A stretch of DNA of 43,035 nucleotides from Oscillospiraceae bacterium (lineage in GTDB: Bacteria; Bacillota; Clostridia; Oscillospirales; Oscillospiraceae), in the NCBI GenBank assembly GCA_020025515.1, contig JAHHRZ010000020.1, positions 1 through 43,035 on the forward strand. The letters are read 5' to 3'. A program made the position numbers and the translations under genes. Under the pieces are notes generated by a model. That model was not told the DNA's origin, searched no databases, and saw nothing but the letters and a program-made list of their open reading frames with translations. Shown here one piece after another: positions 7,944-15,889 of the stretch (the stretch's first letter is position 1; every line of letters begins with the position of its first letter).

Positions 7944-8606
7944 ATGAAGCAAAAATTTGATTGGATTCCCAAGTACGCTGTGATACCGGCTCTGTCTCTG
8001 ATTATTGTTAATTTAATAGCCTACTATGGCACAAGACTGTTTACCGGTGGCTCTCTGGCAGATAATTTGAATATCACTCTGGCGCTGGATGAGACCATCC
8101 CCTTTGTGCCGGGAGCCATTGTGGTTTATGTAGGCGCGTTTATAAGCTGGATTATTGGATTTTTCGTGATTGCGCGGGACAGCAAAGAGATTTGCTACGA
8201 GGTGTTTTCCGGAGAAATGATGGCAAAGCTCATCAGCACGGTGATTTTCTTGATTATGCCTACGGTGATGGTACGACCGGAAGTGCCGGACGGTGGATTT
8301 TTCCATTGGTTGACCAAACTCATCTATGCAATGGATACACCGGACAATCTGTTCCCCAGTCTCCATTGTCTGGAAAGCTGGGTGGTTTTCCGTGGAGCCA
8401 TGCGCTGCCGCCGGGTAGGAAATGGATACCGCATTTCCATGTTTGTGATTGCACTTTTGGTATTCGCCTCAACGCTTCTGGTAAAGCAGCATGTAATTTT
8501 GGATGTTGCAGGAGGGATTCTTGTAGGTGAATTGGGCATGTGGCTGGCTCGTCGGCTTCGGTTTGGCAGAGTGTTTGCGGCCATGGAGAGGAAGTGGGGC
8601 CGGTAA
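7944..8606 (+). CDS. PAP2-family membrane phosphatase
   Basis: A protein of about 220 residues with six predicted membrane spans. It carries the later parts of the PAP2 signature: PSLHC in the middle and KQHVILDVAGG near the C-terminus, giving the catalytic His and the His-x3-Asp pair. PAP2 enzymes remove phosphate from lipid phosphates such as phosphatidate or isoprenyl diphosphate on the outer membrane face. The C-terminal motif has KQHVILD rather than the common SRxxxxxHxxxD. The ATG at 7944 is chosen for GGAAAG upstream; an earlier ATG at 7926 has no ribosome site. It is the first gene of a four-gene run with gaps of only 3-4 bases that ends in PE synthesis genes, so a lipid substrate is likely (inference). 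Confidence 0.85.
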   Translation: MKQKFDWIPKYAVIPALSLIIVNLIAYYGTRLFTGGSLADNLNITLALDETIPFVPGAIVVYVGAFISWIIGFFVIARDSKEICYEVFSGEMMAKLISTVIFLIMPTVMVRPEVPDGGFFHWLTKLIYAMDTPDNLFPSLHCLESWVVFRGAMRCRRVGNGYRISMFVIALLVFASTLLVKQHVILDVAGGILVGELGMWLARRLRFGRVFAAMERKWGR

Positions 8607-8610
8607 GCAT

Positions 8611-9648
8611 ATGGAAAAGAAAAAAAATAACAATATTGTATGGATGATCCTGTTTCCCATTCTGGCAATCGCAACGGTGTGGATGGTGGCTTCCAGCAGC
8701 AAGGACTTTTCCTGGTCGGATTTTATGTATTATGTTTCCACCATGAAACCAGGCTGGCTGGAGGCTGCGGTGCTGGCTATGCTGATGTGTATTCTGGCAG
8801 AGGGTATGAGCTATCGCTTTATCTGTAAGCGTCTGGGGCACAAAACCGGACTGAATCAATGCATTACCTGGTCGGCAGCGGATATTTTCTTTTCAGCCCT
8901 GACCCCTTCTGCTACAGGCGGTCAGCCTGCCACAGCAGTTTTAATGATGCGAAGCGGAATTCCGGGGGCAACCTGCTCTGTGGTACTGCTCCTGAACCTT
9001 GTTATGTATACCCTGGCGATTCTTGCGGTAGGCCCCTTGGTCCTGGCCATCTGTCCCGGTGTATTCGAGCTGTTCGGCCCGCTTTCCAAGGTTCTGGTTG
9101 CGATCGGATTTGTGATGCAGCTTGTGCTGTCGTTATTCTTTATCATTCTGATTCTGCGAGATCAGCTTATCTGGCGCATTGCAGATGGTGCGTTGTCCCT
9201 TTTGGAAAAGCTTCGGATTCTCCGAAAAAAGGGAGAATACCGCCAGAAGCTGGCGAATAAGATGCCCGAGTATCGAGCCTGCGTCGAGCTTGGGAGAAAA
9301 GATCCTAAGTTGATTTTTGGCGCTTTTGCCTTTAACCTGCTGCAAAGAGTGTCTCTGCTTCTGGTTCCCGTGTTCGTTTATATGGGAACAGGGGGAACGA
9401 TTCAGGGGGCACCGGCGGCCTTTGGTGTGCAGTCCTGTGTGGTTCTGGGCTCCAATGTGGTTCCGCTTCCCGGCGCCATGGGGGTGGTGGAATACCTGTT
9501 TTTGGACGGATATTCTAACATCACGCCCAATACGGTGAGTATGGCGCTCCTAAGCCGGGGAATTTCTTTCTATGGATGCTTTTTGCTGTGCGGCCTTATC
9601 ATGCTTGTCAGTCGCATTATTATTGGGCTTAGAAATAAGGAGAAATAA
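8611..9648 (+). CDS. flippase-like membrane protein (LPG synthase TM-domain family)
   Basis: A 345-residue polytopic protein of the UPF0104/YbhN/AglD family, which is the membrane half of MprF-type lysylphosphatidylglycerol synthases. The signature TPSATGGQPA (about residues 97-106) and the later NVVPLPGAMGVVEY segment are characteristic. There is no C-terminal aminoacyltransferase domain, so it cannot itself aminoacylate lipids. Relatives are proposed to flip or transport polyprenyl or phospholipid substrates. The ATG is 4 bases after the PAP2 stop, and GTGGGG inside the end of the PAP2 gene can serve as ribosome site. Its place between PAP2 and pssA suggests a role in moving lipid intermediates (inference). 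Confidence 0.85.
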   Translation: MEKKKNNNIVWMILFPILAIATVWMVASSSKDFSWSDFMYYVSTMKPGWLEAAVLAMLMCILAEGMSYRFICKRLGHKTGLNQCITWSAADIFFSALTPSATGGQPATAVLMMRSGIPGATCSVVLLLNLVMYTLAILAVGPLVLAICPGVFELFGPLSKVLVAIGFVMQLVLSLFFIILILRDQLIWRIADGALSLLEKLRILRKKGEYRQKLANKMPEYRACVELGRKDPKLIFGAFAFNLLQRVSLLLVPVFVYMGTGGTIQGAPAAFGVQSCVVLGSNVVPLPGAMGVVEYLFLDGYSNITPNTVSMALLSRGISFYGCFLLCGLIMLVSRIIIGLRNKEK

Positions 9649-9651
9649 ATA

Positions 9652-10320
9652 ATGATTGGATTTTATGATTATACGGTTATCTTGACATACGCATCCCTGG
9701 TTTCTGCTGTAGTAGGTGTGTTTGTGTCCCTTTGCGGCGGAATCCCTCATCCCTATATTTCAATCTTCCTGCTGCTGTTTTCCGGACTGTGTGACGCGTT
9801 TGACGGAAGAGTTGCCCGAAGCAAGAAGAACCGCACAAAGAGTATGTGCAACTTTGGAATTCAAATTGATTCTCTGTGTGATCTGGTGGCCTTTGGCGTT
9901 CTGCCTGTCTGCATTGGCTATGCCATGTGGCAGATCCCCGGCGGATTTACAATCCCGGCTCCTGTTGTGGTTGCGGTTTCCTGCCTGTACGTATTGGGCG
10001 GCGTGATCCGTCTAGCCTACTTCAATGTGACGGAAGACGAGCTCCAGGCCAGCGGAAAAACCAAGCGGGAATTCTATTCCGGTCTGCCCATTACCTCCGC
10101 CTCTTTGATTTTCCCCACCTTCGCGCTGGTGAACTGGCTGGTGTTCAAATATTGCCAGGTAAATATTTCCTGGATGTATCATGTCCTGATGCTGGTGGTG
10201 GCATTTGCTTTTGTAGGTAAGTTCAAGCTGAGAAAGCCCGGCAACAAGGCCCTTATGGTGATGATGGGTATTGGCCTTCTGGAAGCTGTGCTTCTTGTGC
10301 TGAGCAAGTATGTGTTTTAA
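9652..10320 (+). CDS. pssA: CDP-diacylglycerol-serine O-phosphatidyltransferase
   Basis: It makes phosphatidylserine from CDP-diacylglycerol and serine at the membrane. The 222-residue polytopic protein carries the CDP-alcohol phosphotransferase signature with D48, D51, G52, A55, R56, G69, D73 and D77. The spacing between R56 and G69 is 12 residues rather than the canonical 8, an insertion of four basic/polar residues. The decarboxylase gene follows after three bases, which supports the serine substrate over glycerol-phosphate or inositol. AAGGAG lies seven bases before the ATG. Confidence 0.92.
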   Translation: MIGFYDYTVILTYASLVSAVVGVFVSLCGGIPHPYISIFLLLFSGLCDAFDGRVARSKKNRTKSMCNFGIQIDSLCDLVAFGVLPVCIGYAMWQIPGGFTIPAPVVVAVSCLYVLGGVIRLAYFNVTEDELQASGKTKREFYSGLPITSASLIFPTFALVNWLVFKYCQVNISWMYHVLMLVVAFAFVGKFKLRKPGNKALMVMMGIGLLEAVLLVLSKYVF

Positions 10321-10323
10321 GCC

Positions 10324-11148
10324 ATGGCCAACTATACAGACGAATCCGCCCTGTTATCCTTTTTGTATGAGACAGCTCCCGGGCGGGTGGTATTGAAAGC
10401 TGTCTCGGCTCCCTGGCTCTCCCGGATTGCCGGCCGGTATATGGACAGCCGCCATTCTACCCGCCTGATTCCGGATTTTGTCAAGAAGAACCACATCGAT
10501 ATCAGCGCCTGCAGAAAGCAGGAATTTACCAGCTTCAACGACTTTTTTACCAGACAGTTAAAGCCGGAGCTGCGGCCTGTGGATATGAAGCCGGAGGTGT
10601 TTGTCTCTCCGTGTGACGGTCGCCTTTCCGTCTTTCCCATTACAAAGGACAGCGCTTTTCATGTGAAGGGCAGCAGCTATACGGTCTGTGACCTGCTGGG
10701 CGGCGACCCGATCTGGCACAAGTATGAGGGAGGCACCTGCCTGGTATTCCGCTTATGCGTCAATGACTACCACCGCTATCACTATCTGGACTCCGGCATT
10801 AAGGGGGAAAACCACTTTATTCCCGGCGTGCTGCATACGGTCCGCCCCATTGCTCTGCGGAACTTCCCTGTGTTTGTGCAAAACAGCCGGGAATACACCG
10901 TGATGCATACGGACAACTTTGGGACCGTGACTCAGGTGGAGGTAGGCGCCATCCTCATTGGACGGATTGCCAACCATCACGGCAGCGGCCCCATGAAGAA
11001 GGGACAGGAAAAAGGAATGTTCCTTTATGGCGGTTCCTCCATTCTGGTGCTGCTGGAAAAGAACAAGGTTTCCCTGCTGGAGGATTTTCCAATGGACGGA
11101 GAAGAACGGCAAGTCCAATGTGGACAGACTTTGGGATATGGGAAGTAA
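10324..11148 (+). CDS. psd: phosphatidylserine decarboxylase proenzyme
   Basis: It converts phosphatidylserine to phosphatidylethanolamine. It is a proenzyme that cleaves itself to create a pyruvoyl group. Near the C-terminus FLYGGSS is visible, with G236-G237-S238-S239; cleavage is expected between G237 and S238, leaving a beta chain of about 237 residues and an alpha chain of about 37. The GGSS form of the site replaces the LGST of the E. coli enzyme and is common in clostridial and eukaryotic type-II enzymes. The DYHRYHY segment holds the conserved catalytic His residues. It is the last gene before a strong terminator. Length (274 aa) is normal. Confidence 0.95.
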   Translation: MANYTDESALLSFLYETAPGRVVLKAVSAPWLSRIAGRYMDSRHSTRLIPDFVKKNHIDISACRKQEFTSFNDFFTRQLKPELRPVDMKPEVFVSPCDGRLSVFPITKDSAFHVKGSSYTVCDLLGGDPIWHKYEGGTCLVFRLCVNDYHRYHYLDSGIKGENHFIPGVLHTVRPIALRNFPVFVQNSREYTVMHTDNFGTVTQVEVGAILIGRIANHHGSGPMKKGQEKGMFLYGGSSILVLLEKNKVSLLEDFPMDGEERQVQCGQTLGYGK

Positions 11149-11185
11149 GCAAAAGAAAATTTGATAATCACATCGCAAAGAGAAC

Positions 11186-11229
11186 ATCCCGGAAATGGTT
11201 CAAGCCTGAACCGTCTCCGGGATTTTTTA
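11186..11229 (+). terminator. intrinsic terminator after psd
   Basis: Outer arms ATCCCGGA/TCCGGGAT and inner GGTTCA/TGAACC form a long stem followed by TTTTTT. It starts 37 bases after the psd stop. Confidence 0.9.
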
Positions 11230-11235
11230 TCACAA

Positions 11236-11274
11236 AGAAAAGTCCCCTCGCCCAGATTTGTGCTGAGCGAGGGG
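11236..11274 (-). terminator. intrinsic terminator of the GntR/ABC operon
   Basis: CCCCTCGC (11244-11251) pairs perfectly with GCGAGGGG (11267-11274). Read on the minus strand the stem is followed by ACTTTTCTTT. It faces the psd terminator, closing two convergent operons. Confidence 0.8.
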
Positions 11275-11323
11275 AAATTCCGTATTTGTAGAATGTAGAA
11301 TCGGCGCTGCCAGGCCGGATTTT

Positions 11324-11977
11324 TTATAACTCCTTTTTCTTATAAACCCGGCAGGAGAGCAAATAGGATAAAAGAAATAGGAGGGTACAGAATACCACAT
11401 AGCTTAACCGAAAAAAGAAATTGTAATGTTCCATGCTTCTGAAAAAAGGGGATAAAACCGCACTGTACCCAAAAAGCAAAGCCAGACCTGCAATGACGGA
11501 AACAACCATGATCGGCTCTATTTTATCGGTTCCCAGAATCAAAACCAGCGGGATCATGAATGTAGGCATGGACAGTGCAAAACCCCACCCAAAGATAAAT
11601 CCATAGGAAATCCGTTCAAGGTTCAAAGCACCGGTAGTCAGATGAAATAGCAGTATGTTTACCAATGCCATACCGACGCCGATCAGTACATAAAGCATAG
11701 AGGAAATATAGCGTGCCGTAATCACATCTTTTCGGCGGACGGGCATGGTCAGCTCGAATTTGTTCCATTTGGAAGCGGCATCCTTTTGGATAATGGTCAT
11801 CGTCAATGCACCAAAGCCGCCCATATTTCCACCTATGATGCCGGACAAAAGGGGGCCGTTGTCAGAGGTGAATCTGGTAACGATAGCAAGCACAACGGCT
11901 GCCATGAGGGAAAGCAGCAGTGTGGATTTTAAAGACCCTTCCACGGTGTAGAAGTTATTTCGGATCAATCCTTTCAT
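11324..11977 (-). CDS. ABC-2 type transporter permease
   Basis: A 217-residue membrane protein with about six predicted helices and few charged residues except at the ends. It begins MKGLIRNNFY and ends in a lysine-rich tail. A KWNKFELTMPVRRKDVITARY segment between the second and third helices is typical of ABC-2 permeases (Ytr-like, drug or peptide exporters). The gene abuts the ATPase gene (stop and start adjacent), so the two form one transporter. The substrate is unknown; GntR-linked transporters of this layout often respond to cell-wall-active compounds, which is inference here. Confidence 0.85.
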   Translation of the reverse strand: MKGLIRNNFYTVEGSLKSTLLLSLMAAVVLAIVTRFTSDNGPLLSGIIGGNMGGFGALTMTIIQKDAASKWNKFELTMPVRRKDVITARYISSMLYVLIGVGMALVNILLFHLTTGALNLERISYGFIFGWGFALSMPTFMIPLVLILGTDKIEPIMVVSVIAGLALLFGYSAVLSPFFRSMEHYNFFFRLSYVVFCTLLFLLSYLLSCRVYKKKEL

Positions 11978-12841
11978 TTAGTTGCCCTCCTGTGTCAAAA
12001 GCGGTAAAATTTCATCAATGGTGGCATTGTCCACTACAATGCCGGGGTATTCTCTGGAAAATTGCGGCCTGTTTTGGACCAACACTTCCAACTGCAAGCC
12101 CCGTTTTCTCATGGCCAGATACTGGGATGGATCCAGCTTTTCAAAGTCGCTTTGCTTCATCCGGGCGATTCCGTATTGATACAGCAGTCTGTCTTTTTCC
12201 TCTGTCAGGATGATTTTTCCCTGGTCGATGAAGGTGATGTAATCCGCAACCTTTTCAAGATCGGAAGACATATGGGAGGACATCAAAATCGAGTGCTCCT
12301 CATCCTCCACAAATTCCAACAACGCATCCAGCAATTCCTCTCGTGCAACCGGGTCAAGACCTGCGGTGGCTTCGTCCAGAATCAGAAGCTTTGCCTTGTG
12401 GGACAGTGCCACGCTGATGGATAGCTTCATAGTCATACCCCGGGAGAACGTCTTGATTTTTTTGTTTGCGGGAATCTTGAACCGTTCCAGGTAGGAAAAG
12501 AACGACGCTCCCTGCCAATTTTCATAGATATCCTTCAATACCTTTTCCAGCTTCTTGGGGGTAAGCTCCCCTGAAAAATGGACGGTATCGAACACCACAC
12601 CGATATCGTTACGGAGCATTCGGTTATTGTCGGTCATGGTTTCTCCAAAGATGGTCACTTCGCCGCTGTCTCTTTGGATGATGTTCAGAACTGTGTTGAT
12701 CGTGGTACTTTTTCCTGCACCATTCTTTCCCACAAAGCCCATGATTGCGCCTTTTGGAATCTGAAAAGAAACATTGTCCAGCTTAAACCCTGTATCTTTA
12801 AAAGACTTACACAGATTGCTGATTTGTAATGCTGTATCCAT
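11978..12841 (-). CDS. ABC transporter ATP-binding protein
   Basis: A 287-residue cytoplasmic ATPase with Walker A GKNGAGKST (38-46), a signature-like FSRGM (132-136, where the canonical LSGGQ is expected), Walker B LLILDE (152-157) with the following TAGLD D-loop, and a switch His in MSSHM near residue 193. The C-terminal ~80 residues form the extra domain seen in drug-export ATPases of the YtrB/BcrA type. The ATG directly follows the GntR stop, and the permease follows without a gap. The degenerate signature is shared by GntR-linked (YtrB-like) ATPases and should not be read as a defect. Confidence 0.92.
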   Translation of the reverse strand: MDTALQISNLCKSFKDTGFKLDNVSFQIPKGAIMGFVGKNGAGKSTTINTVLNIIQRDSGEVTIFGETMTDNNRMLRNDIGVVFDTVHFSGELTPKKLEKVLKDIYENWQGASFFSYLERFKIPANKKIKTFSRGMTMKLSISVALSHKAKLLILDEATAGLDPVAREELLDALLEFVEDEEHSILMSSHMSSDLEKVADYITFIDQGKIILTEEKDRLLYQYGIARMKQSDFEKLDPSQYLAMRKRGLQLEVLVQNRPQFSREYPGIVVDNATIDEILPLLTQEGN

Positions 12842-13219
12842 TTATTCACGCTCCTCATAAAAAAGTGTCAAAAGTTCCAAGATTTTCTCTAAAGGAATCC
12901 CGTTTGTGCGGGCGATTTCTGCGGCCTGCACCAGATGTTCCTCCACTCGCTTTTGCTGCTCCTCTTGCATAAAATCCTTGTTTTGTGCAGCCACAAAGCT
13001 CCCGCGGCCAACGGTGGTTTCAATAAAACCATCTCTGGCCAGGTCTTCATAGGCCTTTTGCACCGTGATCACGCTCACATGAATGGTCTTTGCAAGGGAA
13101 CGCATGGACGGAATGGGATCCCCGGTTTTGAGTTCCCCGCTCATAATCATTGCCTTCATCTGGGATGTGATCTGCTCATAGATTGGTTTATTGGTATTAC
13201 TGCTGATTATGATTTCCAC
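12842..13219 (-). CDS. GntR-family repressor (YtrA-type)
   Basis: A 125-residue regulator. Residues 10-70 are a GntR winged helix (PIYEQITSQMK, then PSMRSLA and VSVITVQKAYEDLARDGFIET). The short C-terminal tail of about 50 residues matches the YtrA subfamily, which lacks a large ligand domain. The start is GTG at 13219, chosen because AGGAGG lies six bases upstream. It heads the operon with the ABC transporter, and a 31-base palindrome overlaps the promoter -10, so auto-repression of the whole operon is very likely (inference from layout). Confidence 0.93.
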   Translation of the reverse strand: MEIIISSNTNKPIYEQITSQMKAMIMSGELKTGDPIPSMRSLAKTIHVSVITVQKAYEDLARDGFIETTVGRGSFVAAQNKDFMQEEQQKRVEEHLVQAAEIARTNGIPLEKILELLTLFYEERE

Positions 13220-13241
13220 AGATGTCCTCCTGTTAGTGATC

Positions 13242-13272
13242 TATAGTGTACTTAACGTACAAGTACATTATA
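13242..13272. promoter_or_regulatory. palindromic operator for the GntR regulator
   Basis: Two 12-base arms (TATAGTGTACTT at 13242-13253 and AAGTACATTATA at 13261-13272) are inverted repeats with one mismatch around a 7-base centre. The right arm contains the -10 box of the operon promoter, so binding would block RNA polymerase. Confidence 0.8.
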
Positions 13273-13294
13273 GACAAAAATACAGAAATGTCAA
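13267..13294 (-). promoter_or_regulatory. promoter of the GntR/ABC operon
   Basis: On the minus strand a perfect -35 TTGACA (13289-13294) and a perfect -10 TATAAT (13267-13272) are separated by 16 bases. Such a strong promoter makes sense if it is normally repressed. Confidence 0.9.
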
Positions 13295-13477
13295 CAAAAA
13301 TTTTCAGCCTGTTCTGTGTTGGGATGAGAAGCTGTAAAATCGATACGGAACATATCCAAAAGAGAGCCGGTATGTTTTCACACACAAATTTATGGAATGC
13401 CCCAAGGGAAAAGCTGCTTATTCCAGGCATATACAAAGAGTGGGTGCATAGGCTGTAGCAAAGAAAGGAGGGAGCGC

Positions 13478-13780
13478 ATGGGAAGACGGGTGGCGGATCT
13501 TCGGTGTATGGAGGTCATCAGCATTTCCGACGGACTGCGGCTTGGATATGTAATCGATGTGGAGGTGCGCATCCCGGATGGACAGGTGCTGTCTCTCATT
13601 GTTCCAGGTCCTTGCCGCTTTTTGGGGCTTTTTGGCAGGAAAGGGGAGTATGTGATTCCCTGGTGCTGTATCAGGCGGATTGGTTCTGACATCATTCTGG
13701 TGGAGATAGATCCGGAGAAATGTTTGGTTCCAAGGCAAAAAACCACATGGTTTCAATCCGGAAGGGGATGCTGTGATTAG
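13478..13780 (+). CDS. YlmC/YmxH-family sporulation protein
   Basis: A 100-residue protein with the PRC-barrel-like fold of the YlmC/YmxH family. The segment RVADLRCMEVISISDGLRLG is followed by a D-V-E-V strand, the PGPCRFLGLFGRKGEYVIPW core and IRRIGSDIILVEID. The family is widespread in spore-forming Firmicutes and is linked to sporulation, but its biochemical role is not established. The ATG at 13478 is chosen for the strong AAAGGAGGG ten bases upstream; longer in-frame starts have none. It stands alone between operons. The last ~20 residues, rich in Arg, Trp and Cys, extend past the conserved core. Confidence 0.88.
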   Translation: MGRRVADLRCMEVISISDGLRLGYVIDVEVRIPDGQVLSLIVPGPCRFLGLFGRKGEYVIPWCCIRRIGSDIILVEIDPEKCLVPRQKTTWFQSGRGCCD

Positions 13781-13850
13781 TAAAAGACCGCAAGAAAAAA
13801 GGTCTGACGCAGAACGTACGTTTTATACAATGGATATTCATAAAAATTAA

Positions 13851-13907
13851 GAAACGCCGCAAAATCGAGGAATGTCCCGATTTTTGCGGCGTTTCGATTA
13901 GTTTTTT
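13851..13907. terminator. bidirectional terminator between ylmC and larC
   Basis: GAAACGCCGC (13851-13860) pairs perfectly with GCGGCGTTTC (13886-13895) and the stem continues through A/T and CG pairs. T-rich tails are present on both strands (TTTTTTT at 13901-13907 on plus; TTAATTTTTA on minus), so it can serve both converging genes. Confidence 0.85.
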
Positions 13908-13940
13908 TGTAAAATCCTATTCTGTGACGGACGCAGCTTC

Positions 13941-15134
13941 TTATGAAAGAAGAGCCTCCACCTGAGCCAGGGTGAGATTTTGCTCTCTGGCAATTTTTGC
14001 CACATCCTCATATTCCGGCTTTTTCTTGTCGCCTGCGTATTTCATACGGACAGGGCCATAGGGGGTATCGCAGGTCTCAAAGCGGCGGGAAAGGGTGGTG
14101 CGGGTCAGCTCCTGACGGCGGACCCCCAGGGTGGTGGTGTGTCTCAAAAGGGCCTGGGTGCAGCGCTCAGCATCCTTGGGCTTACACAGACAGGTGAGAA
14201 GAACACCGGGGCGGTTTTTCTTCATGCCGATGGGAGTGGTATAGACCTCCAAAGCCCCCATCTCCCAGAGCCGTTCCTGCGCAAAGCCCAGTGCTTCCGG
14301 TGTCATGTCGTCCAGATTGCAGGCGAGGCTGACCACCGTGTCCGAGTCAGGGGCCTGGCAGCCCAGAATGGATCTGACACAGTTGGCTGCTTCAAAATCT
14401 TTCTTACCCATGCCGTATCCCAGCGCTTCCACGGTGAGGGGGGGCATGGAGCCAAAGCGAGAGACAAAGTGCTTTAAGAGGGCGGCGCCTGTGGGGGTAC
14501 ACAGCTCCCCCTGAATGGTGCCGGAGTAAATGGGAATCCCGGTGAGAAGCACCGCGGTTGCAGGGGCCGGTACCGGCAAAATGCCATGGGCACACCGGAC
14601 CTGCCCTGCTCCCACGTGCACTGGGGAAGCGATGATTTCTTCCGGGGCCAGAAGGTGCAGCGCATAGCATACAGCAGTGATATCCGCAATGGCATCCAGC
14701 GTCCCTACTTCGTGGAAGTGGATTTCATCCATGGGAACACCGTGGACCTGACTCTCTGCCTGGGCCAGAAGGTCATAAACTGCCAGCACATTGTCCAAGA
14801 CTGCGTTGGGAAGGGTGATATGCTCTTTCACCAGATGGCGGATCCGATGCAGATTGTTGTGGCTGTGAGGGTGCTCGTGAGAATGTTCATGGGAGTGCTC
14901 ATGGGAATGCTCATGGGAGTGTTCGCCCTCTTCTTGCCCGTAGGCAGTCACCGTCAGATGAGAACCTGTGATTCCGCACTTGACGGAGGGCTCCAGTGTA
15001 TAGGTCACACCGGGAAGACCAAGCTGATTCAGAGTTGTGATAAAGTCCTTGGGATCGGGCAGCAGAGAAATCAGGGATGCAGCCAGCATATCTCCGGCGG
15101 CTCCCATGGAAAGATCCAGGTACAATGTTTTCAT
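13941..15134 (-). CDS. larC: nickel-pincer cofactor nickel insertase LarC
   Basis: LarC uses CTP to insert nickel into the dithio-nicotinate mononucleotide precursor, the last step of nickel-pincer nucleotide synthesis. The 397-residue protein starts with the family's DLSMGAAGDM segment. Residues 72-92 are a His-rich tract with 11 His in strict alternation, likely a nickel store or sensor. MDEIHFHEVGTLDAIAD and the C-terminal CNLDDMTPE domain are conserved. In Lactiplantibacillus plantarum the protein is made by frameshifting between larC1 and larC2; here one uninterrupted frame encodes the whole protein. The gene start overlaps the larB stop (ATGA). Confidence 0.95.
   Translation of the reverse strand: MKTLYLDLSMGAAGDMLAASLISLLPDPKDFITTLNQLGLPGVTYTLEPSVKCGITGSHLTVTAYGQEEGEHSHEHSHEHSHEHSHEHPHSHNNLHRIRHLVKEHITLPNAVLDNVLAVYDLLAQAESQVHGVPMDEIHFHEVGTLDAIADITAVCYALHLLAPEEIIASPVHVGAGQVRCAHGILPVPAPATAVLLTGIPIYSGTIQGELCTPTGAALLKHFVSRFGSMPPLTVEALGYGMGKKDFEAANCVRSILGCQAPDSDTVVSLACNLDDMTPEALGFAQERLWEMGALEVYTTPIGMKKNRPGVLLTCLCKPKDAERCTQALLRHTTTLGVRRQELTRTTLSRRFETCDTPYGPVRMKYAGDKKKPEYEDVAKIAREQNLTLAQVEALLS
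14871..14925 (-). repeat. larC: 12-base tandem repeat encoding the LarC His tract
   Basis: About four and a half copies of a 12-base unit (plus strand GTGCTCATGGGA with small changes) encode repeated His-Ser-His-Glu. Copy-number change would lengthen or shorten the metal-binding tract by four residues without a frameshift. Confidence 0.85.
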
Positions 15135-15889
15135 GCTTTTGCCTCCATGTGGTTAATCATACTGGCCAGATATCCGGCCCCGAAGCCGTTGTCAATATTT
15201 ACGACGGAAATGCCGCTGGCGCAGGAATTGAGCATGGAAAGAAGTGCGGACAGGCCATGGAAGGATGCGCCATAGCCCACGCTGGTGGGAACTGCAATGA
15301 CCGGACAATCCGCAAGGCCACCCACCACACTGGCCAAGGCCCCTTCCATACCGGCGATGGCAATGATCACAGAGGCGTTCATAATATACTCCATGTGAGA
15401 AAGGAGCCGATGGACGCCGGAAACGCCCACATCATAGAGCCGCAGCACTTCATTTCCCAGAGCTTGGGCCGTAATGGCGGCTTCTTCGGCCACAGGGATA
15501 TCACTGGTGCCGCCGGTGGCAATCACAATTTTTCCCAGGCCGCTGGGCTTTGGCAGATCCCCAATGACGGCAATACGTCCGGCCTGGTTATAGCATAGGG
15601 GATGGACAGCGTTTATGGTCTCGGCGGCTTCCATGGAAAGCCGGGTGATGAGAATGGTTTCCTGACCCGCTTTCTTCATGTCTGATACAATGCCAATCAT
15701 TTGCTCCGTTGTCTTTCCGGCTCCATAGATGACTTCGGGAACCCCCTGCCGCAGACGGCGGTGGTGGTCTACCTTGGCATAGCCCAGGTCATGAAAGGGC
15801 TCCAGTTTTAGCTGGAGCATAGCATCTTCAATGGTGAGAGAACCGTCTTTTACCTGACGGAGAATGTCTTTTGTGGTGCAATCGCTCAT
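15131..15889 (-). CDS. larB: nickel-pincer cofactor synthase LarB
   Basis: LarB carboxylates and hydrolyses nicotinic acid adenine dinucleotide to give pyridinium-3,5-biscarboxylic acid mononucleotide, the first step of the pathway. The 252-residue protein has an N-terminal domain (about 1-90) and a PurE-like C-terminal domain with GTSDIPVAEEA, VGVSGVHR, AGMEGALASVVGG and SVGYGASF. A Cys in MLNSCASG near residue 223 fits the catalytic Cys of the family. It overlaps larE upstream and larC downstream by four bases each, so the three proteins are coupled. Confidence 0.95.
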   Translation of the reverse strand: MSDCTTKDILRQVKDGSLTIEDAMLQLKLEPFHDLGYAKVDHHRRLRQGVPEVIYGAGKTTEQMIGIVSDMKKAGQETILITRLSMEAAETINAVHPLCYNQAGRIAVIGDLPKPSGLGKIVIATGGTSDIPVAEEAAITAQALGNEVLRLYDVGVSGVHRLLSHMEYIMNASVIIAIAGMEGALASVVGGLADCPVIAVPTSVGYGASFHGLSALLSMLNSCASGISVVNIDNGFGAGYLASMINHMEAKA

